From: Acidovorax sp. FHTAMBA
Lineage (GTDB): Bacteria > Pseudomonadota > Gammaproteobacteria > Burkholderiales > Burkholderiaceae_C
DNA length: 64,000 nt
Assembly (NCBI RefSeq): GCF_038958875.1
Contig: NZ_CP152407.1
Coordinates: 3,107,501-3,171,500, forward strand
Reading direction: 5' to 3'
The position numbers and the translations under genes were made by a program. This document shows positions 27,487 to 34,607 of the stretch, in pieces; within the stretch, counting starts at the first letter, position 1; every line of letters begins with the position of its first letter. Below the pieces are notes generated by a model, which was not told the DNA's origin, did no database searches, and saw only the letters and a list, made by a program, of their open reading frames with translations.

Positions 27487-28452
27487 TCACTTGATGAAGC
27501 TGTCGTCGTACATGGCGGTGTAGTTGTCGGGCAGCTTGCGGATCACGCCAGCTTCCAGCAGGATCGCCGCGGCGTCTTTCATGAACTGCTGCAGTTCGCC
27601 CGCAAAGAATTTCTGATTGGCGGCCTTGTCTTGCCAGCGCAGGAAGCTCGATGACTTGGCGAACGCCTCACCCGTCTGCTTGACCGCAGCGCCCATGATC
27701 TCGTTGGACTTGGCGGTGTCGGCGCTGATCATTTCGAGGGCCTGGAAGTACGAATCCGCCAGGGCCTTTGCCGCCTTGGGATTGGCCTTGAGCCAATCGG
27801 GTGCGCAGCCTACGGTGTCCATGATGTGCGGGAACTCCAGCGTGGTGGCCAAAATCTTGCCGGCGCCGGGGTTGGCACGCACGGTGGAGAGGTAGGGTTC
27901 GTACGTGACGGCGGCATCGTTCTGCCCGGCCACAAACGACTGGGCGGCAGGCTGTGGCGCCAGCGTCAGCGTCTTCACATCTTTCACGGTCATGCCATTT
28001 TTGGACAGCAGCCACGCCAGCGTGAAATACGAAGCGGTGCCGGGGGCATCCACCGCCACCGTCTTGCCCTTGAGGTCTGCAAACGTCTTGATGTCGTTGC
28101 GCACGGCAATACCGTCGGCGCCGTAGGACTTGTCGAGCTGGAAGATCTGGACGATGGGGACACCGTTGGTGTTCCATGCCACGTGTGTCTCGACCGTGGT
28201 GGCAGCGCACTGGATGGCTTTGGATGCCAGCGCAAGGTGGCGGTCCTTCTGCGGGATCATCTTGATCTCCACATCCAGGCCGTTCTTCTTGAAGATGCCC
28301 GCCTTGTCGGCCAGCGTGAGTGGCGCAAAGCCTGTCCAGCCGGACATGCCCAGCACAATCTTGGTGTCCTGCGCCTGCGCCGGTGTGGCCAAGGCCACCA
28401 TGCATGCTGTTGCCGCTGCCAGCGAAGTCCATTTCGCAACCGATCGAGTCAT
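27487..28452 (-). CDS. ABC transporter substrate-binding protein (NMT1/TauA type) in hut region
   Basis: A 321-residue periplasmic binding protein with a signal peptide (hydrophobic core then TPAQAQ) and an NMT1/TauA-like fold: GMSGWTGFAPLTLADKAGIF, GLDVEIKMI, DLKGKTVAVDAPGTASYF. The start at 28452 has the better spacing from the CAGGAG ribosome-binding site than the ATG one codon upstream. A perfect 14-bp palindrome resembling a HutC operator lies 90 bp upstream. The ligand is not established; histidine or urocanate is inferred from regulation and position. Confidence 0.88.
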   Translation of the reverse strand: MTRSVAKWTSLAAATACMVALATPAQAQDTKIVLGMSGWTGFAPLTLADKAGIFKKNGLDVEIKMIPQKDRHLALASKAIQCAATTVETHVAWNTNGVPIVQIFQLDKSYGADGIAVRNDIKTFADLKGKTVAVDAPGTASYFTLAWLLSKNGMTVKDVKTLTLAPQPAAQSFVAGQNDAAVTYEPYLSTVRANPGAGKILATTLEFPHIMDTVGCAPDWLKANPKAAKALADSYFQALEMISADTAKSNEIMGAAVKQTGEAFAKSSSFLRWQDKAANQKFFAGELQQFMKDAAAILLEAGVIRKLPDNYTAMYDDSFIK

Positions 28453-28541
28453 CATCTGCTCCTGTGTATGAAGAAAGTACGTTGGCCCACCCATCCGGGG
28501 ACGCGCCCGCGTCCGGTTGCGATGATGACAGGCGGAGCATA

Positions 28542-28555
28542 CCTGTATATACAGG
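28542..28555. promoter_or_regulatory. Probable HutC operator upstream of the hut-linked ABC transporter
   Basis: A perfect 14-bp palindrome CCTGTATATACAGG, with the same TGTATATACA core as the site before hutH. It lies 90 bp before the binding-protein start, in a suitable place to control transporter genes plus hutC. Confidence 0.7.
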
Positions 28556-28673
28556 GTAAACACCAGACCTGCATCCCCTTTGGTGGTGGTTCCCATCTTC
28601 AGCAAGATCGGGGCCAGCGGCTCCAAAACGCAGCTGTGCGAGAGGGTTCAGAGGTCGAAAATACTATACAAAC

Positions 28674-28718
28674 AATAGCTGTCAGCGCTTTACAGCAAAG
28701 CGCTGGAAGGCAATTTGA
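28674..28718 (+). repeat. Dispersed palindromic repeat between ABC transporter and sensor kinase genes
   Basis: Left flank acaatagctg, arms cagcgctt / aagcgctg (28683-28705), right flank gaaggcaattt. Plus orientation. The rest of the 377-bp gap (28456-28832) holds the HutC site and no gene that I can support. Confidence 0.75.
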
Positions 28719-28832
28719 CCAACATTCTGAATAACCGATGGATTCTGGCCAACCCACCGCAACGTTGCGCTCCATCCCCGCCGCCGCAACTGTCCGGGCC
28801 TATCTGCGCACCAACCGGGTGCTACGCCGCGC

Positions 28833-30245
28833 TCAGCGTGCGCCGTCAAGGGCTGGTTGCTGTACCGCCTCCGAGCACGGCAGGCGCGCAGTAACACACA
28901 AGCCCGGCTCCGCATTGCGCACCAGCAAAGTGCCGCCGTGGGCTTGTGCAACCAGGCGACACAGGTACAGACCCAGCCCCACCCCGCCCGTGGTGCGCTG
29001 GCGCGATGTATCAGGGCGGTAGAACGCCTCCGCCAGATGCACCAGATGCTCGGGGGGTACGCCAGGGCCGTGGTCCCGCACCTCGATTTCAACCACGCCT
29101 TGACTCACCCGCAGTTCAATCTGTGGCGCAGCGGCCGTCGGGTCGCTGTGGCGCAGGCTGTTGTCCAGCAGATTGCGCATCAGCAGTCGCACGCGGGATC
29201 GGTCGAGCATGCAGGCGGGCAATGGCGCTGGTACCCGCAATGCGACCGCCGCGGCCCCGGGGTGACGCACCTGCAGGTCTGCCACCACCTCACGCGCCAG
29301 TTCGGTCAGATCGGTGGGCTCGCGGTAGAGCGCGGCATGGCGCCCTGCAAGGCGCTCGCTTTCCAGCAGGTCGGTGATAAGCCGGGCCATTTCTCCCAGG
29401 TCGCGCATCAGGGCCGAACGCTGGGCCTGCACATCAGCCGACTCGGGCAGCAGTTCGGCGTTGAGGCGCGCGCGTGTGAGAGGGCTGCGCAGCTCGTGGC
29501 TCATGGCCAGCAACAGCGCGCGCTTGGCATCCAGCATCTGGTGAATGTCCTCGCCCATGGTGTTGATAGTGCGCGCCAGCTGGCCAAGCTCATCGGGCCT
29601 GTGCCCATGGCGCACCGGAATCGGCTCGCCAAAATCCCCATTGCCGAAACGCCGCGCGCCGCGCCGGATGTCATCCAGCGGACGCAGCAGGTGGCGCACG
29701 TACACAAAGGCCAGCGCCGTGAGCAAGAGCAGGACTGTGAGCGTGCCCCAGGCGATGCGCGGGCGCTTGTCCCATGAGAGCGCATTGAGCCCGAACTCGA
29801 TGCGGTGGCCATCGGGCGTGGTGCGCTCCAGCAGTCGATAGCCGGTGTCATCGCGGCTCCAGTGGTCCTGGCGCTGGACCTTGTCGCTCATCCAGTGCGG
29901 GCGCGGCTGGCCGGGGTGCGAATCCCATTGGATCTGCGGCCCCTCAATGCGCAGTGTGACGGGCAGCCGATCGGCAATGGCGCGGGCGCGCTCGATGCTG
30001 GGCGGGCTGCCGATCTCGGCGGTGAGGCGGTCCACATAGTCCATGAGCAGCGGGCGCGCAGCCTCTTTCCACCCCAGTGCCACCACCTTCTGCATTCCAC
30101 CCATGAAGGCCACAGCCACCGTCACGGCCAGTGCCATGAACACCAGCACCAGGCGGATGCGCAGCGAATATCCGACAGCGTCGCGCGCCCGCCGGTGCCA
30201 GGGGCAGTGCGCATCGCCGCCGGGCGCGGAACCCGAGGACTTCAT
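28833..30245 (-). CDS. Sensor histidine kinase of a two-component system
   Basis: A 470-residue inner-membrane kinase. Transmembrane helices lie at about 30-50 and 166-185, framing a roughly 115-residue periplasmic sensor; a HAMP domain follows (about 186-238). The phospho-acceptor is His250 in SHELRSPLTRARL. The ATPase domain has the N box MRNLLDNSLRHS, the G1 box DHGPGVPPEH and the G2 box GGVGLGLYL. The start overlaps the response-regulator stop by four bases. Linked Spy/CpxP-like genes upstream suggest an envelope-stress or metal signal, as in CpxA systems, though the periplasmic domain itself is not diagnostic. Confidence 0.92.
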   Translation of the reverse strand: MKSSGSAPGGDAHCPWHRRARDAVGYSLRIRLVLVFMALAVTVAVAFMGGMQKVVALGWKEAARPLLMDYVDRLTAEIGSPPSIERARAIADRLPVTLRIEGPQIQWDSHPGQPRPHWMSDKVQRQDHWSRDDTGYRLLERTTPDGHRIEFGLNALSWDKRPRIAWGTLTVLLLLTALAFVYVRHLLRPLDDIRRGARRFGNGDFGEPIPVRHGHRPDELGQLARTINTMGEDIHQMLDAKRALLLAMSHELRSPLTRARLNAELLPESADVQAQRSALMRDLGEMARLITDLLESERLAGRHAALYREPTDLTELAREVVADLQVRHPGAAAVALRVPAPLPACMLDRSRVRLLMRNLLDNSLRHSDPTAAAPQIELRVSQGVVEIEVRDHGPGVPPEHLVHLAEAFYRPDTSRQRTTGGVGLGLYLCRLVAQAHGGTLLVRNAEPGLCVTARLPCSEAVQQPALDGAR

Positions 30246-30964
30246 GGCAAGGCTGCTGCAGAGGGCCCGCCTGCCGCACTGGCAGCCCTGCGCAACGCCA
30301 GGGAATAGCCCGCGTTGCGCAGGGTCTTGATGCAGTCCAGCGGCTCGAGCTTTTTGCGCAGGCGGCTGACCACGATGTCCACCGCACGCGTGTACAGCTC
30401 GGCATCGTGCCCACGCAGCTGGTTAAGGATGTCATCACGGCTGAACACCCTGCCCGGCTCCCGGGCCAGAAGGTGCAGCAAATCGAACTCGGTACCGGTT
30501 AGGTCGAGTACTGCGCCCAGGCGCGTCACACTGCGGCGGGCTGCATCAATGCTCAAGCCATCGAACTCCAGGAGCGCGTCACCCGCACTGGCTGGCGAGC
30601 TGGCCCGGCGTCGGCGCAGCACGGTCTGCAACCGGGCCACCAGTTCACGCGGCTCAAACGGCTTGGGCAGGTAGTCATCGGCCCCCAGCTCCAGCCCCAC
30701 CACGCGGTCCATCACTTCGCCCCGCGCCGTCAGCATCACGACGGGCAGATCGCCCTGTCTGCGTATCGTGCGGCACAGTTCAAACCCGTCCATTTCAGGC
30801 AGCATGACATCCAGGATGGCGGCATCAAATCCGCCTGCCGCCAGCTGGGCGAGACCGTCACTCGGTTTAAGGGCATGGACCAATTCCAGCTCGAAACGTC
30901 GGAAATAGAGGGCCAGTGGCGGCCCCAGCTGGGCGTCGTCGTCAATAAGCAGGATGCGGTGCAT
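30242..30964 (-). CDS. OmpR-family response regulator
   Basis: A 240-residue regulator. The receiver domain (about 3-115) has the acidic pocket DDD, the phospho-acceptor Asp52 in ILDVMLPEMDG and the conserved Lys101 in YLPKPFEP. The winged-helix output domain (about 130-225) has TGTEFDLLHLLAREPGRVFS and the recognition region YTRAVDIVVSRLRKKL. The ATG at 30964 (MHRILLIDDD) was chosen over a TTG two codons earlier. It partners the downstream kinase, and its start lies inside the end of the short CpxP-like gene. Confidence 0.93.
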   Translation of the reverse strand: MHRILLIDDDAQLGPPLALYFRRFELELVHALKPSDGLAQLAAGGFDAAILDVMLPEMDGFELCRTIRRQGDLPVVMLTARGEVMDRVVGLELGADDYLPKPFEPRELVARLQTVLRRRRASSPASAGDALLEFDGLSIDAARRSVTRLGAVLDLTGTEFDLLHLLAREPGRVFSRDDILNQLRGHDAELYTRAVDIVVSRLRKKLEPLDCIKTLRNAGYSLALRRAASAAGGPSAAALP

Positions 30965-31316
30965 GCGCAATTTTCACACCATCAGATGCCTGCTCCATGC
31001 GCCTGGATCCCGCTCCCGCGTGCCCACCCAACAATCGGTGGCGCACGATCAATCGGCGCAGCCGGCCCTGCACCACAGGATGAAGCGCGTCAAAGTGGTC
31101 GGCAGCGGCCAGTAGTGCGGGCAACGCCTGTGCAGCGGCCTGCGGCTGCTGCGCGATCAGGCCCAGTGCATGCTCCCGGTCAAAACGCGGCCCCCACACC
31201 AGCGACATCAGCTCATCGTGGGGATCAGTTGCCCCGGCCAGCAGCGCAGAACCATGTTGGCGCACGCCCTGCGCGAGGCGATACAGGGGCTCCTGTGAAG
31301 GTGACATTGCGCGCAT
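30942..31316 (-). CDS. Signal-less CpxP/Spy-like paralog
   Basis: A 124-residue protein starting six bases after the stop of the lipoprotein gene. It aligns by eye with that protein: FDREHALGLI here against FDRARAQTLI there, and DALHPVVQGRLRRLI against DSLNPEQQQKVRELL. It has no signal peptide or lipobox, so it should stay in the cytoplasm unless the start is misjudged. The 3' end overlaps the response-regulator gene by 23 bp. It may act as a regulator or decoy of the two-component system, or be a decaying duplicate. Confidence 0.6.
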   Translation of the reverse strand: MRAMSPSQEPLYRLAQGVRQHGSALLAGATDPHDELMSLVWGPRFDREHALGLIAQQPQAAAQALPALLAAADHFDALHPVVQGRLRRLIVRHRLLGGHAGAGSRRMEQASDGVKIAHAPHPAY

Positions 31317-31322
31317 CCGCTT

Positions 31323-31790
31323 TCAGCCGCGCGCCATCCAGCCCTTGCGCCGCTGCAGAAGCTCTCGCACCTTCTGTTGCTGCTCAGGGTTCAGGCTGTC
31401 GTAGAAATCGGCCAGCGCATTGATGAATTCAGGACTATTGGCCTGGACGGCGCGGGTCTTCTCCTCAATCAAGGTCTGTGCCCGTGCGCGATCAAAAGTT
31501 GCGCCCGCCATGATCGACTGGATCTCTGTGCGTGGGTTTGCCACTTCGCCGATGAAGGCAGCGCGCTGGGCCTCCAGCTTGTCTGCGAGCGCATGGAGCT
31601 TGATGTTTTGCATTTCATTGAGGTCGAGCTTGCTGCTGACGCGGCTCAAGACCTTGCCACGCATCTCCGCCATCTTTTCGGCGCCCATCGGGCCACGGTG
31701 ATGGTGGCTGCTGGAACACGCGGTCAGGCCGCCAAGGGCGATGGAGGCACCAAAAATGCCGATCAGGGTTTTGTGGATCCAGGGTTTCAT
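31323..31790 (-). CDS. Spy/CpxP-like periplasmic lipoprotein
   Basis: A 155-residue helical lipoprotein. The signal peptide ends at a lipobox (LTAC, Cys25) and is followed by SSSHHHRG, a possible metal-binding stretch. The mature part is a long helical region with the family pattern of two LT/LN-type repeats (DLNEMQNIKLHALADKL and SLNPEQQQKVRELL). Spy/CpxP proteins bind misfolded proteins or metals and feed back on a cognate kinase. The ATG at 31790 was chosen. It heads the gene set paralog-regulator-kinase and has 10-bp-spaced direct repeats upstream at 31872-31888. Confidence 0.8.
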   Translation of the reverse strand: MKPWIHKTLIGIFGASIALGGLTACSSSHHHRGPMGAEKMAEMRGKVLSRVSSKLDLNEMQNIKLHALADKLEAQRAAFIGEVANPRTEIQSIMAGATFDRARAQTLIEEKTRAVQANSPEFINALADFYDSLNPEQQQKVRELLQRRKGWMARG

Positions 31791-31871
31791 GTTGCAGTCC
31801 TTTTCATGGATGCTGTGGAACATGAACCTGATGGTGCCAAGACGCACCACAGATGAGGTCTCGGTGCGGTA

Positions 31872-31888
31872 TCGGTTTATTTCGGTTT
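31872..31888 (-). promoter_or_regulatory. Candidate response-regulator box (direct repeats) upstream of the Spy-like gene
   Basis: On the minus strand AAACCGA occurs twice with a 10-bp period (AAACCGAAATAAACCGA). Two half-sites one helical turn apart fit how OmpR-family regulators bind. It lies 82-98 bp before the lipoprotein ATG. Confidence 0.4.
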
Positions 31889-31939
31889 GTTTCTTACAGG
31901 CACAAGATCACAACACATGCCAAAGGCGCAGCAACCGAA

Positions 31940-32215
31940 TCAGCGAACTACGGCAGATAAAACCAACAGACGTTTTGCCAGGTCGGTCGACTCGGTTCGC
32001 ATCCGGGCAAGGGGGATGGCGCCCACGCTCCAGCCACCGTACCAGATGTTAAAAGCGCTCACTCCCTGTATGCCGCCACCGCTGCCGTACGCTTCGATTG
32101 CACCATGGATCTGCGCGTGCACGGTGGGAACGCCCACGAGCAGTTTTCCATCAAAAACTCTGGCCAGATATTGCTGCGCGCCTTCCGGTCGGATATGTAA
32201 GGTCAATACCGACAT
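31940..32215 (-). CDS. Hypothetical protein of the ssrA-adjacent accessory patch
   Basis: A 91-residue protein I do not recognise. It begins MSVLTLHIRPEGAQQYLARV and ends KRLLVLSAVV, with a Gly-rich middle (GSGGGIQG) and no signal peptide or clear membrane helix. The ATG at 32215 has only a weak upstream GGGG; an in-frame TTG lies six codons earlier. It follows another short gene on the same strand. Base composition is lower in GC than the neighbouring core genes, which suggests acquired DNA. Confidence 0.45.
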   Translation of the reverse strand: MSVLTLHIRPEGAQQYLARVFDGKLLVGVPTVHAQIHGAIEAYGSGGGIQGVSAFNIWYGGWSVGAIPLARMRTESTDLAKRLLVLSAVVR

Positions 32216-32257
32216 AACCCCGCTATTTGGCAAATGGATTTGTCAAAGGCTGGGCCA

Positions 32258-32461
32258 TCAGCCCATCGCCTGCACGTCCTTATGGTCCAGATCGGTAAAC
32301 TGAAGTTCCCGCTCTAGCCCGTGGCTGTCATTGCGCCATGCCCGCAGGTCATCAGTTTGCTGGCGTTGCGACGCAATTCCTGCGGGCTGGCCCATCTGTA
32401 GAAATGGCGCCCCATTGCCATCTTCGAGATGGTGAGAAATAGGCGGCTGGTAGGAAAACAT
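32258..32461 (-). CDS. Small hypothetical protein of the ssrA-adjacent accessory patch
   Basis: A 67-residue hydrophilic protein with no recognised family. The ATG at 32461 (MFSYQPPISHHLEDG) is preceded by a good AAGAGGA ribosome-binding site six bases upstream, the main reason for calling it. It is rich in Gln, Asp and His, without a membrane segment. It lies just upstream of the 91-residue gene, so the two may be co-transcribed. Confidence 0.45.
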   Translation of the reverse strand: MFSYQPPISHHLEDGNGAPFLQMGQPAGIASQRQQTDDLRAWRNDSHGLERELQFTDLDHKDVQAMG

Positions 32462-32618
32462 GTGCAGTCCTCTTAAGGCCAACGTCGAACAATGCGTTCA
32501 TTGGGGCATGGTGCGAGTCGGTGCGCTGTCGGAACCACGACCACAAGTTTGCAGGAGCCGACCTACACAATTGCGGCAATAGCAAACCTAATTTGCATAA
32601 ACCCTTGTCGCATTGAAC

Positions 32619-32933
32619 TCATGCCGCCTTCTTCAGTAAGGGGAATTCGACCGAACCGCCCAGAGCATCTCCCTCCCCTGCCAGCAGTCCGATGCACTCC
32701 AATGCAGTCGGCGGTTCACACGGCTTTGCGTACACCCGCAACGCAATGTCCTCCGCTGCGGGGGAGAAGTACAACCAGAGGTTGTCGTGCTGCTTGTCAT
32801 AGCAAGAAAAAAGTGCCCTTCCAGAACCGGGAGGACACATCAGGAATTTCGACATGAACATCTGCTGGATTCGCAGGGCTGGCTCAAAGGCCTCATCGTC
32901 GTTGCCAAGCGCCAATTTGTACCAACTGCTCAT
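32619..32933 (-). CDS. Hypothetical protein of the ssrA-adjacent accessory patch
   Basis: A 104-residue soluble protein, no family recognised. It begins MSSWYKLALGNDDEAFEPAL and has a Cys-containing middle (SGRALFSCYDKQHDNLWLYF). The ATG at 32933 has a GAAAGGG ribosome-binding site at the right distance. There is no signal peptide. It stands 157 bp upstream of the next short gene on the same strand. A self-contained alpha/beta fold is likely, but no function can be assigned. Confidence 0.5.
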   Translation of the reverse strand: MSSWYKLALGNDDEAFEPALRIQQMFMSKFLMCPPGSGRALFSCYDKQHDNLWLYFSPAAEDIALRVYAKPCEPPTALECIGLLAGEGDALGGSVEFPLLKKAA

Positions 32934-33496
32934 ACGGCCCTTTCATCTGGCGGTGCCAGCTATACAGATGATTCATCGTATTTTTGGAACGCCGCTGGCT
33001 CAAGGCTTGTGAGTCGCATCAATTTGTAGGACGATTTCCTACGCGTCAAGGCCGTAACGTGCCCCGGAACGGCAATATCCGAGCACCGCAGCAACGGCAT
33101 CCGGTTGCAAAGCCATCGACGCGACCCATATTGCCGTGGCTCAATCCCTGTACTGGCACCGGCAACCCTCCCGGAACCCTGGTCCTGAGATTGTGGTAAT
33201 GAAACGCTGGCTGTTAGTTGCCAATGAAAAAAGCGTTAGCTGCTGGGGAGCGAGCTCCGGTCTGGCACACTTTTTTTACGCCACGTTCGTTACAACGAGA
33301 CTGACTTCCTCGAGTTCGAACCCAGCAGCGCGCAGCATCTGATGACACTGCTCGGCATAAATCTGGACTTCAAGCCGAACAAACCAGAGAAAACGGAGAA
33401 CAGAGAGGCGTCGGCGGGGGCAAAAACGCCGCCCTCGCAGGGTGGCGCTCTCAAGGCGATGCCAGGACACGGTCCCAACACTGGGCGAAAGGGCGA
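32934..33496. other. Gene debris between accessory patch and ssrA
   Basis: No intact gene is supported in the first part of this stretch, 32934-33200. The right part has coding-like sequence on the plus strand, described under the pseudogene at 33199-33533. Composition is mixed and less GC-rich than the core. No integrase, inverted-repeat ends or direct copy of the ssrA 3' end were found by eye. Confidence 0.4.
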
Positions 33497-33533
33497 AAAA
33501 AAACCAACCGAGAAAGGTTGGTTTTTCAAATAG
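33199..33533 (+). pseudogene. Possible frameshifted gene remnant beside ssrA
   Basis: Two adjacent frames look coding. The first, from the ATG at 33199, reads MKRWLLVANEKSVSCWGASS and GLAHFF up to a run of seven T (33272-33278). In the next frame the sequence continues RHVRYNETDFLEFEPSS and on through LMTLLGINLDFKPNKPEK to a stop at 33533. A one-base slip in the T run would join them into a protein of about 110 residues. The second part runs into the ssrA terminator. I do not recognise a family, and one frame could be chance. Confidence 0.3.
33496..33527 (-). terminator. ssrA rho-independent terminator
   Basis: On the minus strand an 11-bp stem (33499-33509 with 33516-33526, core GGTTGG/CCAACC) is followed by a run of eight T. 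It lies seven bases beyond the tmRNA CCA end. Confidence 0.9.
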
Positions 33534-33920
33534 TGGTGGAGCTGGCGGGAATTGAACCCGCGTCCGCAAGCCTTCTTCGGGCAGATCTACATGTTTAGCG
33601 ATCTGATTTGAGTCTCACCGCCTGTGTCGCGCAGTCGCACGCTACACAGGCCGCCAGCACCCTATTTTCTCGCTCCAACCCAAGGTACCCGGATCAGAGC
33701 CAGCCCATGTAATTATCCTTGCAGCCGGGAGGCACTGATTGCTCAGAACCCCCTTGCCCAGCCCATCGGCCAACTGTTGCAAGGCTCACTGGCAATTAAG
33801 CAGCGAGTGCGAAACGTTCGTCGTTTGCAGTTAGTTTGTTAAATCGAGATTTACGAGCGTGACTCAAGCTCGACATGCACCACACCGATTCCGAACCCAC
33901 GTCGAAACCAGGACAGCCCC
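33534..33920 (-). ncRNA. ssrA: Transfer-messenger RNA (tmRNA)
   Basis: Rescues stalled ribosomes. The 387-nt RNA begins GGGGCTGTCC at 33920 and ends with the tRNA-like TTCAATTCCCGCC...CCA at 33534; the two ends pair as GGGGCUG with CAGCUCC. The tag frame at 33828-33796 encodes ANDERFALAA followed by TAA, a typical betaproteobacterial proteolysis tag. The 5' end lies 12 bases after the gph stop, with a promoter overlapping the gph 3' end. A terminator follows. The 3' end of ssrA is a common integration target, in line with the odd sequence beyond it. Confidence 0.97.
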
Positions 33921-33929
33921 AGGCCCTGT

Positions 33930-33956
33930 ATTTTAGGCGCTCCCCAGTAATTGCAA
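33930..33956 (-). promoter_or_regulatory. Probable ssrA promoter overlapping the gph stop
   Basis: On the minus strand TTGCAA (33956-33951), a 15-bp spacer and TAAAAT (33935-33930) precede the mature tmRNA 5' end by ten bases. The TAA of the -10 hexamer is the gph stop codon. The spacer is shorter than the ideal 17. Confidence 0.45.
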
Positions 33957-34607
33957 GAGCTCTCCAGGAGATTTAATTTCAGCGTGGGCACCCCAGCGCT
34001 TCAGGTCGGTTTTGGCCCCCAGGTAACCATACGCTGCCGCCACAGTGCCCATGCCGGCCGCGTGTCCTGCAACGATGTCGCGCTCATCGTCACCTACATA
34101 AATGCACTGGGCAGGCTCTAGCTTCAAGCGTGCTGCCGCTTCAAGCAGAGGGGCGGGATGGGGTTTTGCATGGGGTGTGGTGTCGCCGCTAATAACCGTT
34201 CCGGCTGTCGCGAACAATGGAATGGAGCGGGTGAGCGGATCGGTGAAGCGGGCAGACTTGTTGGTCACCACCCCCCAAGCGAGATTGCGGCGAAGGATCT
34301 CTGCGACCAGCTCATGCACCCCATCAAAGACGCTGGTGCGCTCGGTCATGCATAACTCGTAGTTCATAAAGAACTCTTCGCGCAACGCCACAAACTCAGG
34401 ATGGTCAGGTTTCATGCCGAATGCCTCGCCCAGCATGCCACGAGCGCCGGCACCCGCCATTGGACGGTAGCGCTCCAGGGGCAAGGAAGGCAAACCCCTG
34501 TCGGTGCGCATCTTGTCGGCGGCAGCACCCAGATCTGGGGCACTGTCAATCAGGGTTCCATCCAGATCAAACAATACAGCGCGAACGGCGGAAAACATGG
34601 TGTTCAT
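33933..34607 (-). CDS. gph: Phosphoglycolate phosphatase (HAD family)
   Basis: Hydrolyses 2-phosphoglycolate, made during DNA repair and oxidative metabolism. The 224-residue HAD hydrolase has motif I FDLDGT (Asp14, Asp16), motif II VTNKSA, the motif III Lys in KPHPAP and motif IV GDDERDI. The ATG at 34607 shares a base with the ubiG stop (TGATG), so the two genes are coupled. A gph-ubiG pair is common in this group. Another HAD phosphatase specificity cannot be excluded. Confidence 0.88.
   Translation of the reverse strand: MNTMFSAVRAVLFDLDGTLIDSAPDLGAAADKMRTDRGLPSLPLERYRPMAGAGARGMLGEAFGMKPDHPEFVALREEFFMNYELCMTERTSVFDGVHELVAEILRRNLAWGVVTNKSARFTDPLTRSIPLFATAGTVISGDTTPHAKPHPAPLLEAAARLKLEPAQCIYVGDDERDIVAGHAAGMGTVAAAYGYLGAKTDLKRWGAHAEIKSPGELLQLLGSA

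Noticed and set aside
33200..33250. Integron attC-like GTTAG motifs near the short accessory genes
   Set aside because: The paired core sites with the needed consensus and spacing could not be found, and no integrase is present.
33276..33569. A 97-codon minus-strand frame beside ssrA
   Set aside because: It runs through the ssrA terminator and into the tmRNA 3' end, and has no ribosome-binding site; the plus-strand remnant explains the sequence better.
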